Assembly (NCBI RefSeq): GCF_900890705.1
Contig: NZ_CAAHFH010000001.1
Location: forward strand, 3,100,001-3,164,000
Direction: 5' to 3'
Source of the DNA: Pontiella sulfatireligans
GTDB taxonomy: Bacteria; Verrucomicrobiota; Kiritimatiellia; Kiritimatiellales; Pontiellaceae
Length of the DNA: 64,000 nt
Under the pieces are notes generated by a model. It was not told where the DNA came from. It was given only the letters and a program-made list of their open reading frames with translations, and did no database searches. This document shows positions 54,895-63,721 of this stretch, piece by piece. Every line of letters begins with the position of its first letter. Position 1 is the first letter of the stretch. The translations under genes and the position numbers were made by a program.

Positions 54895-55451
54895 ATGAAC
54901 AAGTATGTAAAAATGGTCATGCCAGTGGCGGCAATCACGGTGTACGGTGCTTTTTGCGCTTTGTCGCCCCTAGCCACGATCCCTATTTCCTGCTTGGAAT
55001 TGGCTTGATCGGCTACGTCGCCTGGCTGCACGGCATGCTTGCCGGCCTTGCTACAGCGGTTGTGCTTGCCCCCCTGACCATTTACATCTACAGCCAGTTC
55101 AACATCGCCATCAGCTACACCTCCTTTGCCAGCTCCCCGGCCTACATTGGAATGGAAGCTCTCGCCGCCGTGGCGCTCGGCAACCTGCGCAAGAAAACCC
55201 GGCTGTTGGAACAAAGGGACAACGCTCTCGCGCAAGCCAATGCCAGCCTGCAGGCCGTTCTGGGGAAAGTCAAAGAACTCGGAGGCGTACACTCTATCTG
55301 CACTTCCTGCAAAATGATTCAGGACGACGACGGCGCGTGGATGAGGATCGACGACTATCTGCTCAAAAAAACCAAGATGGAATTCAGCCACGCCCTCTGC
55401 CCGGACTGCGCGCCGAAGTACTCCGGTACGCCCGAAAAAACGGCCAGCTGA
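54895..55451 (+). pseudogene. Frameshifted membrane protein with C-terminal zinc-ribbon-like module
   Basis: Two overlapping frames join naturally. MNKYVKMVMPVAAITVYGAF (frame from 54895, with AGGTTG upstream) runs into a TTTTT run at 54951-54955. After it the conserved continuation RFVAPSHDPYFLLGIGLIGYVAWLHGMLAGL is in another frame, open to 55451. One extra T would restore about 185 residues: three or four membrane segments, a coiled coil (LRKKTRLLEQRDNALAQANASLQAVL), and ICTSCKMIQDDDGAWMRIDDYL ... EFSHALCPDCAPKY, a CxxC...CxxC module often seen at the end of sensor proteins. Either a decayed gene or a sequencing indel. Confidence 0.7.
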
Positions 55452-55571
55452 TCCGCCAAAAGAAACGGCCGGCGCAATGGCGGGCGAACCAAGGGTTCGC
55501 CCGCGCAGCCAACGCAAGGCGGCTCGCACGAGCCGCCCTCACGTCAGGCCTTTCAGACCATTATCACTCTA

Positions 55572-55685
55572 CTGCTTCAGCAGCCGATAGAACTCAGCCG
55601 CAGGCAGCGGAGCGTTTGTGACGGTGAACCGGCCGCCGTCCACGGCCGGCTCTTCCATGACCCAGTTCCAACTCGACTTCAGCCG
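55572..55685 (-). other. In-frame coding remnant after the passenger-protein stop
   Basis: Directly after the TAG at 55686-55688 the same frame stays open for 38 codons to a TAG at 55569. It ends WNWVMEEPAVDGGRFTVTN and EFYRLLKQ, which resembles the C-terminal end of the preceding protein (ENWDSLG ... HRFYRARLLQ). The rest of the 234-base gap shows nothing else. Confidence 0.6.
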
Positions 55686-58600
55686 CTACTGCAGCAACCG
55701 AGCGCGGTAGAACCTGTGCGAGAAGACGCTGTTCGTATGGGTGAACGTCATCGTGGGACTGCTCATGTAGAGGCTCCCCAGCGAGTCCCAGTTCTCCAGG
55801 TCCATCGAAGCCTGAATCTCCTGAGTCGTGCCCACCGTGCCGTTCAGCATTAACTGATACACGTCGCTTCCCAGCGGCGTCGGCGAATCCGCCGTGAAGG
55901 ACGCCACTGGCAGCGAGGCCGGCAGGAAGCCCATCCAGAGCTGGACATTGCTCGGGTCGTTTGGATTGCTAAGGGAAAAGATATTCTCATTGTCCGGCGT
56001 CGGATCGAGAGCGATCGAGCCGCCCAGCGCGATCTGTCCGCCACTGTTCGCCAGGGCCGACCCGCGAAATCCGTTGTTGAGCGGGATACTTAAGCGCGTG
56101 GGAGCTTCCGTCACATACACGTCTCGCCCGCCATACAGGCTGCCGTCCGCCAAGTCCGCAAAGATCCCGGTGGCACCCGTTGCATCGTTGGTCAGGGTGG
56201 CAATTGGCGTCGTTACGTCATGGAGTGCATAGCTCAGGAAGTTCGTCGGGCTATTGATGGCGAACGAGTTCGCCAACACTTGGGCGTCTAAGAGTTCGCC
56301 GGACAGGACCGGCAAATCGAAGACGAAGAAGTTGTGGTATCGCAATGAGGAGGCCTCTCCCACAATGTAATTCGGATTGAGCACATTGTGATAACCGTTG
56401 GTGTCATACCACCCGGTCTTGCTGGAATTGATCGTGATGGATGTGCCAAAGGTGAGCCGCAGCTGCACCGCGTCGCCCGTACCAATACTGGAACCGAATA
56501 GGAATTCACTGGGCGCGCCCTCAAGGGAAACGATCGAGCCCCCCAGCGCGATCTGGCCACCCATGGCCGCCGTGGCGTCATTGATGAGCGTGACGTTCAG
56601 CGGCACAATGGCCCGCTCATACGCTTCCAGTTCAGCAACATTGCGAATGCCGTAAACGGCGCCCTCTCCCAGATCATTGTAGATATCCGTCAGGCCGCTG
56701 CCGCCCGCGACCAACGTGCCAATGGGCGTGGAGACGTGGTGCAGAACGTAGGTTTCCTGATCGTTCGGGGTGTTGATATTGGAGCACTTGATCAGCAGCT
56801 CGGCCTTGATAATCGCACCACTGAACTCCGGCACATTGAAGACTAACCAGTTGTTGTGTGAGCCCGAGCCTCCGATGTATGTCCCAGCTATGTAGTTCTC
56901 GTTGCCGGAGCTGTGATAGCCGGTGCTGTCATACCAGCCCGTATCCGTGGCATTGACGGACACCGATGACCCCGGCTGGTCCAGCAGCGTCAGCACGACG
57001 TCGTTGCCCGTTCCGCCGTCGTAATTGATCTTGAAGCCCGTGCCGCCAACGTCGAATACGGAGCCGTTGGGCAACCCGTTGAACGTGCCGGTGATGGGAT
57101 CGGCACCGTCGTTGTCGATGATCGTGAAGGCGGCCCCAAAGCCGACCGGCGTGGTGAAATTCGGAAGCACCGTCAGCGTGGCATTAGCCAGATTATTCGT
57201 GCCCTGAACATTCAACTGGTCATAGCCCGTACCGGGAGCCGGGCCATTGAGTTCCACCATGAAGTTGCCGGTGGTCTGCATCAGGAGGTTGCCGGTGGTG
57301 AGAATGCCGGGACTGGTTCCGGGCATGATGTTTCCGCTGCCTTTCACTTCGGAAACCGTGCCGGTTCCTGCGAGTGTTCCCGAGGTGTTCACATGAATCC
57401 AACTGTTTGCGGACTGGTTGCCGTTCACCACCAGCGTTCCGGCGTGGATGGTGGTTCCTTCGGTAAAGTTATTCGTTCCGGTCAGGATGATTGTTCCGCT
57501 GCCGTACTTGCTCAGCGCCCATCCGCCGGCAAAGCCGGCACCGGTCATGGTGCCGTCGAACGAGCAGGACCCGTTGTTATAGCCAAAATCCAGAAAGCCA
57601 CCGACACCGAAACGCACTTCGCCGTTGCCGGTCAGCTCGTCGCACCGCGTCCAGTTGACGCCGCAGTCGAGCAAACCTGCGGAACCGATCCAGATATCGC
57701 CGGCTTGCGAAACCTGCCTGTCCGCTGTGAGCAGCACGGTGTCGTGAATCAGGAGGTCGCCGGGTACGGCTGTAATGTTATAGCCCTGTCCGAGTTCCAG
57801 TGTGCCGCTTGCGACCACCGTATCTCCGCTGTATGTGTTGGCGTCGCTGCCAATCAGAGCCAACGTACCGCTATTGACTTTGGTGAATCCGCCGCTGCCT
57901 GAAATAGTACCCGACAATTCAAAGGTGTTGCCGGCGCTGTAGTTGTTGATTGTTACATCGCCATCCAGAGTGATCGGGCCGGCCCACTCACAATCGTATT
58001 GACCGGTCAGAGTGGCTCCCCCTTCAAGTGTCAGCGCCTCATTTGTAATGCTCGTTTGGAACAGCCAGAGGGTGGAGTTGTCCTTGACGGTTGTGCCGCC
58101 GACGGCGCTGCCCAGTGAATAAGGATTCTCTGCGGCAACACGGACGTTTTCGATGGTCAGGGGACCGCTGAAGCTGTTGTTCCCGAGAAAGCGAATAAAA
58201 TTGCCAACAGGTGTAGTGTGGGTCACCAGCAGACCGCCGCCTGCATCGCTTACGTTGGCACTCAGGTTCAGGTCGTAAAAGACACTGCCGTTGGCCACGC
58301 TCAATGTCCGGAGTCCGCCGGTGAATGCAAGGTTCCCGTTGATGTTTGCGGATGTTGTTGACGCCAGAATGTCCACATCTCCGTTCAGGGTCAGTGTGCC
58401 TGCCCCGCTGTCAACGGTTCCTCCCTGCATGATCAGACCGGCTATGGTCTCGCTCCAGTTGTTCAGATCGAACAGGCCTGTTCCTTCAACGGTAATGGTT
58501 GCAGAGTTGGCAATCTGGTTTCCTTCGGTCAGCAGGAGTGTTGTTCCGTCTTCCACGACCGCATCGCCAGGGAGCATTTCTGTTGCCGATGCGGTATCGT

Positions 58601-60224
58601 TCAGCTCAAGGGTTCCCTCTGAGACGTAGGTGGTTCCGCCGTAAGTATTGTTAATCGAGCTGGCAAGGAGCAGGGTGCCGGCCCCCGTTTTGGTAAAGCC
58701 GCCGCTGCCCGAGATGATTTTGTTCAAACTCAGATGTCCTGCAGCACCGACGACCCCAATCACGGTGTCGGTTTCAAGGACAATGGGACCTGACCATGAG
58801 GCGGTTGCACTGTTAACGCTCCATAATGCGCCCTGCGATGATACGCCGGGACCTGAGAGGCTGAGGCTTTCGTTCCCCACATCAACACCGCTTCCCAGAA
58901 TCAGGCCGGCGCCGCTGTTTACCACGGTTCCTGCCAATGCGGAACCCAGAGCTGTCGAATCAGCAATCGACAGTTGTCCTTGCTCCACAGTTGTGATGCC
59001 GGTGTAGCTGTTGGCGGATTCCAGGTACAAGCCTGAGCTTCCTGTTTTCGTCAAGTTGCCGCTGCCGGAGACTGCCGCCTCAATAACCAGAGCCGGCGCA
59101 CCTCCGCCGGTTGTTGTGAACACACGGTTTTCCGGCAAATTGACATTCCCGTAAATCGTGGCCGTTGAATATGTCCCGCTGGACGCATACACGGCATCGA
59201 CATCTTCATGCAGGGTGATGGTACCTGTTCCGGTGGAGATCTGACCGCCGGTCATCGATAAAGGTCCGATGGTTTCCGACTGGTTGTTTAGATCAAGGTG
59301 TCCAGCGGCGTTAATCGTGATTTCTGCGGAGTCGGCAATCTGGCTTCCATAATCGTCGAAGATCACCGTGTCTGGTCCGATACTTCCGCTTCCGACAACC
59401 AGGTTCCCCGCAATTGCCGTATCGGAAACCCTGGTAAAGCCTCCGCCGATGATCATGACGCCGCGCGTTTTTCTCAACTCCAGGATGCCTCCATAGACAT
59501 AGGTTGTACCCGTGTACGTATTGGGACGGCCGCCAACAAGAGGGATGAGGATCCCTGCATAATCAACATCGTACCGCACTTTGCCATTGTAGTATTTCCT
59601 GACATCGCCGGATCCACTGATTGATCCGCCCATCTCAAGATAGCCGGTTGTATCAAGCCGCAGATCATAGGAGCCAAGCGCAATGTCGCCGTTCACTTCC
59701 AGAGTTGCGGCGCCGTTTACAACGGTGATCGTCTGGTTCGCCGTAAAGCTGCAATTCAGCCAGACTTCGTTTGCTCCGGATACATGCTGCCCCGCAATTC
59801 CGCCCGCCAACGTTATGTCGTTGCCGTGGATATCGTAACCGCTTCCGGTAAAGGTTATCGAATTCAGATCCAAACCGGATATGTTGTTTGTATTGCTTAG
59901 ATTGGCAGCTCCCGAAGGAAAAACCACGTCATCGTCATCTACCGGGGCTAGGTTGCCTGCCCAGTTTATTCCAACATTCCAGTTCGCGTTGTAGCTGCCG
60001 TCCCAGGTCTTGACCGCGCCAAGCACGGGCAGTTGAAAAAGATGAAAGACGAGGAGCAAGATCGTCAGGCAAGGATGAACCAACTTGCGTTTAGGTTTTC
60101 TCCATAGACTGCGACGATGGGCCGACGCCATGCTATCTACAGTAACCGAGTTGACTTGTTCAGTCTCTGATGTGGCCATATTGGCTTCCTCATATGAGGA
60201 GATACTATTTAGTTGCTTGTTCAT
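55686..60224 (-). CDS. Giant exported passenger-repeat (autotransporter-associated beta strand) protein
   Basis: 1512 residues. An unusually long N-terminal extension of about 48 residues with Arg/Lys precedes a hydrophobic signal (CLTILLLVFHLFQLPVLGA, 52-70). Residues about 70-1080 form a beta helix with several passenger-associated repeats (GSGNLTKTGSSGLYLESANSYTG; GSGGFTKTGAGTLLLASSINNTYGG; GSGGFTKVNSGTLALIGSDANTYSG; ALSKYGSGTIILTGTNNFTEG). Residues about 1085-1255 and 1260-1450 are a tandem pair of related domains (NATDTGWYDSTGYH and NSSKTGWYDTNGYH). No outer-membrane barrel follows; it ends HRFYRARLLQ. Likely a secreted or surface adhesin-like or polysaccharide-binding protein. Its start overlaps the small gene upstream (ATGA). 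Confidence 0.88.
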   Translation of the reverse strand: MNKQLNSISSYEEANMATSETEQVNSVTVDSMASAHRRSLWRKPKRKLVHPCLTILLLVFHLFQLPVLGAVKTWDGSYNANWNVGINWAGNLAPVDDDDVVFPSGAANLSNTNNISGLDLNSITFTGSGYDIHGNDITLAGGIAGQHVSGANEVWLNCSFTANQTITVVNGAATLEVNGDIALGSYDLRLDTTGYLEMGGSISGSGDVRKYYNGKVRYDVDYAGILIPLVGGRPNTYTGTTYVYGGILELRKTRGVMIIGGGFTRVSDTAIAGNLVVGSGSIGPDTVIFDDYGSQIADSAEITINAAGHLDLNNQSETIGPLSMTGGQISTGTGTITLHEDVDAVYASSGTYSTATIYGNVNLPENRVFTTTGGGAPALVIEAAVSGSGNLTKTGSSGLYLESANSYTGITTVEQGQLSIADSTALGSALAGTVVNSGAGLILGSGVDVGNESLSLSGPGVSSQGALWSVNSATASWSGPIVLETDTVIGVVGAAGHLSLNKIISGSGGFTKTGAGTLLLASSINNTYGGTTYVSEGTLELNDTASATEMLPGDAVVEDGTTLLLTEGNQIANSATITVEGTGLFDLNNWSETIAGLIMQGGTVDSGAGTLTLNGDVDILASTTSANINGNLAFTGGLRTLSVANGSVFYDLNLSANVSDAGGGLLVTHTTPVGNFIRFLGNNSFSGPLTIENVRVAAENPYSLGSAVGGTTVKDNSTLWLFQTSITNEALTLEGGATLTGQYDCEWAGPITLDGDVTINNYSAGNTFELSGTISGSGGFTKVNSGTLALIGSDANTYSGDTVVASGTLELGQGYNITAVPGDLLIHDTVLLTADRQVSQAGDIWIGSAGLLDCGVNWTRCDELTGNGEVRFGVGGFLDFGYNNGSCSFDGTMTGAGFAGGWALSKYGSGTIILTGTNNFTEGTTIHAGTLVVNGNQSANSWIHVNTSGTLAGTGTVSEVKGSGNIMPGTSPGILTTGNLLMQTTGNFMVELNGPAPGTGYDQLNVQGTNNLANATLTVLPNFTTPVGFGAAFTIIDNDGADPITGTFNGLPNGSVFDVGGTGFKINYDGGTGNDVVLTLLDQPGSSVSVNATDTGWYDSTGYHSSGNENYIAGTYIGGSGSHNNWLVFNVPEFSGAIIKAELLIKCSNINTPNDQETYVLHHVSTPIGTLVAGGSGLTDIYNDLGEGAVYGIRNVAELEAYERAIVPLNVTLINDATAAMGGQIALGGSIVSLEGAPSEFLFGSSIGTGDAVQLRLTFGTSITINSSKTGWYDTNGYHNVLNPNYIVGEASSLRYHNFFVFDLPVLSGELLDAQVLANSFAINSPTNFLSYALHDVTTPIATLTNDATGATGIFADLADGSLYGGRDVYVTEAPTRLSIPLNNGFRGSALANSGGQIALGGSIALDPTPDNENIFSLSNPNDPSNVQLWMGFLPASLPVASFTADSPTPLGSDVYQLMLNGTVGTTQEIQASMDLENWDSLGSLYMSSPTMTFTHTNSVFSHRFYRARLLQ

Positions 60225-60475
60225 GATGCCTTCCCTCCGCCCAATCTGGACAGTTGCTCATTTGGTTGAACTGTAATTAGGCAAAAGCCGGAAGCCCCGG
60301 CTGCGTAGGCGCTGGAACCCATCAGGAAACCCTCATCCGGATACAAGTTCCACACCATGTCAAAGATGACCGGTTGCTGGGAGGCGATGCTGCGGCCCCA
60401 AGGCTGGGGTGCAATAGAGAAAGAAAAGAGAAGCGCTGTTGCAGTAAGCACTGGTGTAAATTTGCGTGCTCTCAT
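60221..60475 (-). CDS. Small exported protein coupled to the passenger-repeat gene
   Basis: 84 residues, unrecognised. Signal peptide MRARKFTPVLTATALLFSFSIA, then a short mature part (VIFDMVWNLYPDEGFLMGSSAYAAGASGFCLITVQ) with a single Cys. GGGAGGAAG lies upstream. Its TGA overlaps the ATG of the 1512-residue protein, so translation is coupled. It could be a leader or a partner of that protein. Could also be a truncated gene. Confidence 0.55.
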   Translation of the reverse strand: MRARKFTPVLTATALLFSFSIAPQPWGRSIASQQPVIFDMVWNLYPDEGFLMGSSAYAAGASGFCLITVQPNEQLSRLGGGKAS

Positions 60476-60811
60476 AGCTTCCTCCCGTTCATCGGGAATA
60501 CGAGCTATGACGGGCGGTTATTTAAAAAACAATCGGATGATCCGAAATAACTCTTCCCAACTCCCGCAAGCTACTCTTTGCGAAGACGTGGTCAACATAA
60601 ATATTTTGTTTTAATATTTATGCATTAAGATACCCATTTAAAACCCAAGAAACACCGCTATTCGGGCCCCTTGTTTCAATATAAAAACTCATCAAGGGCT
60701 TGGATTAGCTTCGGCTATCCCGCTCAGAAGGGCAAGGGTCTTTGGCCACCTGTCGGGCGCCCCTAATCGGAAAAGAAGCACTTGTAATTGCACCCGCGTG
60801 AAACAGTGTGT
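60476..60811. other. 336-base gap without a recognised gene
   Basis: Left part contains a ribosome site for the small exported protein and TTGACC at about 60593 (minus strand). An AT-rich inverted repeat AAATATT ... AATATTT lies around 60599-60619, likely promoter sequence. The remainder, between it and the recR stop, shows no gene, tRNA or terminator that I can support. Confidence 0.4.
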
Positions 60812-61417
60812 TCAGCTCATTTCCTGGCGTCCCTGGATGGCGCGGGCGAGGGTTGAGGCATCGGAATATTCAATCGCGCTGCCGGTCGGCAGGCCGAAGC
60901 CGATGCGCGAAACCTTGACCGAACGCGTGGCCAAAACCTCTCTGAGATAGCTCGCCGTGGCGTCGCTCTCGACATCGGCGCCGAGCGCGATCACGACCTC
61001 TTCGATGCCCTCGGAGGTGATCCGCTCCAGCAGCTTGTCGACGCGCAGGTCAGCAGCGCCCGTTCCGTGCATCGGAGAGAGGCGCCCCATCAGAGCGTGG
61101 TAGCGCCCTTGGAAGCCTCCAGACTCTTCGATCTTCATAATGTCGGCCGGCGATTCCACCACGCAGAGGATATGTGCATCCCGACGGGGACGCAGGCACA
61201 GCTCGCAGGGATTCACTCCGGACAGCGTAATGCTGCCGCAACGCTCACACGAGACAATGCCGTCGTCGGCCTCCAGCAATACATTGGCCAAAATGCGCAT
61301 CAGCCCCTTGTCGTCCTGCACCAGCGCCATGGCCATGCGCTCGGCCGTGCGCCGTCCAATGCCGGGAAGGCGGCTCAGCGCCGCGACAAGATTATCAAGA
61401 GGTGCCAAATGTTCCAT
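60812..61417 (-). CDS. recR: Recombination mediator protein RecR
   Basis: 201 residues. The N-terminal helix-hairpin-helix LVAALSRLPGIGRRTAERMAM is followed by the zinc finger CERCGSITLSGVNPCELC (four Cys), the Toprim domain (ILCVVESPADIMKIEESGGFQGRYHALMGRLSPMHG, VVIALGADVESDATASYL) and the C-terminal RIGFGLPTGSAIEYSDASTLARAI. With RecO/RecF it loads RecA onto gaps. End of the dnaX-ybaB-recR operon. Confidence 0.97.
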   Translation of the reverse strand: MEHLAPLDNLVAALSRLPGIGRRTAERMAMALVQDDKGLMRILANVLLEADDGIVSCERCGSITLSGVNPCELCLRPRRDAHILCVVESPADIMKIEESGGFQGRYHALMGRLSPMHGTGAADLRVDKLLERITSEGIEEVVIALGADVESDATASYLREVLATRSVKVSRIGFGLPTGSAIEYSDASTLARAIQGRQEMS

Positions 61418-61426
61418 TTGGAAATC

Positions 61427-61533
61427 CTAAATCCGAATTACTAAATTCTAAATGATCTCAAAAACCCAAACTTTAAAATTCAAAACCTACCCCGTTGGAA
61501 TGGGTTTAGGATTTAGAAATCAGGGTTTAGAGC
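61427..61533. repeat. Degenerate heptad inverted array D
   Basis: Left arm units TCCTAAA TCCGAAT TACTAAA TTCTAAA, right arm units GGTTTAG GATTTAG AAATCAG GGTTTAG, mutually complementary, between recR and ybaB. Confidence 0.65.
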
Positions 61534-61539
61534 TTTCCC

Positions 61540-61860
61540 CTAGAAGGGCATATCCATTCCGGCAGGGAGGCCCATGCCGCTGGTGAGTTGGCCCATTTCC
61601 TTGGACATGGTTTCCTGCGCCGTGTTGAGGGCGCCGTCAACAGCGGCCAGCACGAGGTCTTCGAGCATTTCTACGTCGTCGGGATCGACCGCGTCCGGGC
61701 TGATTTTAATGCTCTTGATCTTCATGTCGCAGGTGGCCTTCACGGTCACCATGCCGCCGCCGGCGGTGAACTCGACTTCGGTCTTGGCCAGCTCTTTCTG
61801 CTTCTTCTTCATGTTTTTCTGCAGATCAGCCGCCTGCTTCATCATTTTCATCATGTTCAT
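61540..61860 (-). CDS. ybaB: YbaB/EbfC-family nucleoid-associated protein
   Basis: 106 residues. MNMMKMMKQAADLQKNMKKKQKELAKTEVEFTAGGGMVTVKATCDMKIKSIKISPDAVDPDDVEMLEDLVLAAVDGALNTAQE (shown in part: tweezer-like dimer with helix-strand-helix) and a Gly/Met-rich tail (GLPAGMDMPF). Binds DNA non-specifically. Standard position between dnaX and recR. Confidence 0.95.
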   Translation of the reverse strand: MNMMKMMKQAADLQKNMKKKQKELAKTEVEFTAGGGMVTVKATCDMKIKSIKISPDAVDPDDVEMLEDLVLAAVDGALNTAQETMSKEMGQLTSGMGLPAGMDMPF

Positions 61861-61907
61861 GATAATAGTTCCTTCATTCTTTGTGCTTAATGCCTAGTTA
61901 AAATAAT

Positions 61908-61961
61908 CGTGAGCCGTGAGCCGTGAGCCGTGAGCCGTGAGCCGTGAGCCGTGAGCCGTGA
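61908..61961. repeat. Perfect 7-bp tandem repeat, array E
   Basis: CGTGAGC repeated seven times without error (61908-61956), then a partial eighth, followed by CGTGAATTTCACG, a small hairpin, and GTCACTCGTCACTC. Lies between ybaB and dnaX. Confidence 0.9.
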
Positions 61962-61985
61962 ATTTCACGCATCAATGGTCACTCG

Positions 61986-63629
61986 TCACTCCCTAATATC
62001 CGTAATTTCCCCATTAAAAGCTTCGACGACGGTTTTCACTACGGGATTTGCATACCATTTCATCAAGCCGGTCAGCTCCTGAGCCTCGTCGGCGCTCGAC
62101 TTCGAAATGGAATGGTCGGACGGAAGTGGACGACGGTCGTCAGACTTGAGCGCCTCGAACTCAATCGAGACCATGCGGTTCAAATAGCGGTCCACCGCCC
62201 GAGCCAGCGCCAGCTTGGCGCGCGGATCCTCGAAGCGCTGGCGCTCGTCGGAAAACTGCGGATCGTAGCCCACCGTCAAATGGTCGCCGGCAATCTGCAA
62301 CGGGGCGGTATCGAGGAAATAGCGATGGGAAAGAGAATCGGCTTGGCCGAGATGATCGACGATCGCATGCCAATGGCTGAACAGGATTTCAAGCTCGTCG
62401 GCGTCAGCTATCTTTTTTTTTTGAGGGCCGGCGGCGTACGAAACCGAGGCGGTTTCAGCCACTAGCCCTGCTGCATCGCCGGATTTAAAGTTTTTTTTTA
62501 GGTCGGCCACCTGTTTAAGCAGCTCGTTTATACTAGCGGTTTCGGCCGCTCGGGAACAGCGTATGAGTCCGGTTTCGAGGAGGGTTTTCTTCGAGAGCGC
62601 ATAGCGCATGCGGCCGTCGGCCTCGATGAGCGCGTCGATGATGCGCAACACCCGGCCGGCCTCGGTTTGGGGCGCCTGAGCCTGGTAGAACTGCAGCTGC
62701 GACTCGGGAAGCTCCAGCGCAACAGCGCCTTGGCCGGCGTAGAGCACCACCAGCAGATTGCGGAAGCTTTCGAGCAACTCCATCAAAACGCGTTGCAGGT
62801 CCTTGCCGGACTTGTCCATATCGGAAACAATATTGATGATCTTCGGCACATCCGAGGCCAAGATGGCCATCGTCAGGTCTTCGAGCACATGGCGCGAAAC
62901 CAAGCCGAACACGGCGAGCACATCCTCTTCGGCGATTTCCTTGCCGCGGAACGAAATAATCTGGTCGAGCGCGGACTCGGCGTCGCGCAGCCCGCCTTCG
63001 GCGCCGCGGGCGATGGCCAGCAACGCGTCTTCGGTAATCGTAATGCCCTCGTCGGCGCAGCCGGTGCGCAGGCGGTCGACAATGTCCTGCACGGAAATGC
63101 GGCGCAGGTCAAAGCGCTGGCAACGCGACAGGATGGTGGGCAGCACCTTGTGAACATCGGTGGTGGCAAAGATGAATTTTACGTGCGAAGGCGGCTCTTC
63201 CAACGTTTTAAGAAGCGCGTTGAACGCCGCGGTGGAGAGCATGTGCACTTCGTCAATGATATAAATCTTGTAGGGGCCGCGCGCCGGCGAATAGCGGGCG
63301 TTGTCGCGCAGGTCGCGCACCTGGTCGACGCCGTTGTTGGAGGCGCCGTCGATCTCGATGACGTCGAGGCTGTTGCCGGCCATCACCTCTTTGCAGGAGT
63401 CGCAGACGTCGCACGGCGTGGGGGTCGGCCCTTTTTCGCAGTTGAGCGCCTTGGCAAGGATTCGGGCCGAGGTGGTTTTCCCGGTGCCGCGCGAGCCCAC
63501 GAACATATAGGCGTGAGCCACGCGGTCGGTTTCGATCGCGTTGGTCAGCGTCTTGGTGACGTGCTCCTGCCCCACCACATCAGTAAACTGCTGCGGGCGC
63601 CATTTTCGTGCTAATACTTCGTATGCCAT
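61986..63629 (-). CDS. dnaX: DNA polymerase III gamma/tau subunit
   Basis: 547 residues from MAYEVLARKWRPQQFTDVVG at 63629; codons open farther upstream are not conserved. Clamp-loader ATPase: Walker A FVGSRGTGKTTSARILAKALNC, four-Cys zinc site, GASNNGVDQVRDLRD, Walker B YKIYIIDEVHMLS, sensor KFIFATTDVHKV and arginine finger SRCQRF. Domain III ends near residue 370. Beyond it the gene has an A9 tract (62491-62499) and an A10 tract (62413-62422), both followed by early stops in shifted frames. This suggests a gamma form of about 380-405 residues as well as full-length tau. The tau-specific tail reaches 547. Confidence 0.96.
   Translation of the reverse strand: MAYEVLARKWRPQQFTDVVGQEHVTKTLTNAIETDRVAHAYMFVGSRGTGKTTSARILAKALNCEKGPTPTPCDVCDSCKEVMAGNSLDVIEIDGASNNGVDQVRDLRDNARYSPARGPYKIYIIDEVHMLSTAAFNALLKTLEEPPSHVKFIFATTDVHKVLPTILSRCQRFDLRRISVQDIVDRLRTGCADEGITITEDALLAIARGAEGGLRDAESALDQIISFRGKEIAEEDVLAVFGLVSRHVLEDLTMAILASDVPKIINIVSDMDKSGKDLQRVLMELLESFRNLLVVLYAGQGAVALELPESQLQFYQAQAPQTEAGRVLRIIDALIEADGRMRYALSKKTLLETGLIRCSRAAETASINELLKQVADLKKNFKSGDAAGLVAETASVSYAAGPQKKKIADADELEILFSHWHAIVDHLGQADSLSHRYFLDTAPLQIAGDHLTVGYDPQFSDERQRFEDPRAKLALARAVDRYLNRMVSIEFEALKSDDRRPLPSDHSISKSSADEAQELTGLMKWYANPVVKTVVEAFNGEITDIRE
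62413..62422 (-). other. A10 slippery tract in dnaX
   Basis: Ten A on the coding strand around codon 403 (reads QKKKIAD in frame). One extra A gives KDS then TGA; one fewer gives KR then TAG. Confidence 0.75.
62491..62499 (-). other. A9 slippery tract in dnaX
   Basis: Nine A on the coding strand around codon 378 (reads LKKNFKS in frame). One extra A gives LKKKL then TAA; one fewer runs about nine codons to TAG. Confidence 0.7.
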
Positions 63630-63632
63630 TTT

Positions 63633-63660
63633 TAACGCGTAATCCGTGATGCGTGATCCT
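63633..63660. repeat. Degenerate heptad array F
   Basis: TAACGCG TAATCCG TGATGCG TGATCCT, four 7-base units directly upstream of dnaX. Confidence 0.55.
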
Positions 63661-63721
63661 TCTGCATTCGGAATTCCTTGTTCATTATTCTGCGGTTCAA
63701 AAAAAGTGCTGTGCACCCCCA

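Noticed and set aside
53733..55529. Long minus-strand upstream extension of the YfcE-type phosphoesterase
   Set aside because: It is the antisense of argC and the membrane gene. The phosphoesterase start at 53732 (MKVGILSDTHGN) matches the family exactly.
61908..61961. Possible CRISPR array or VNTR encoding a peptide
   Set aside because: The unit is only 7 bases with no spacers, and it is intergenic. It fits the heptad repeat class, not CRISPR.
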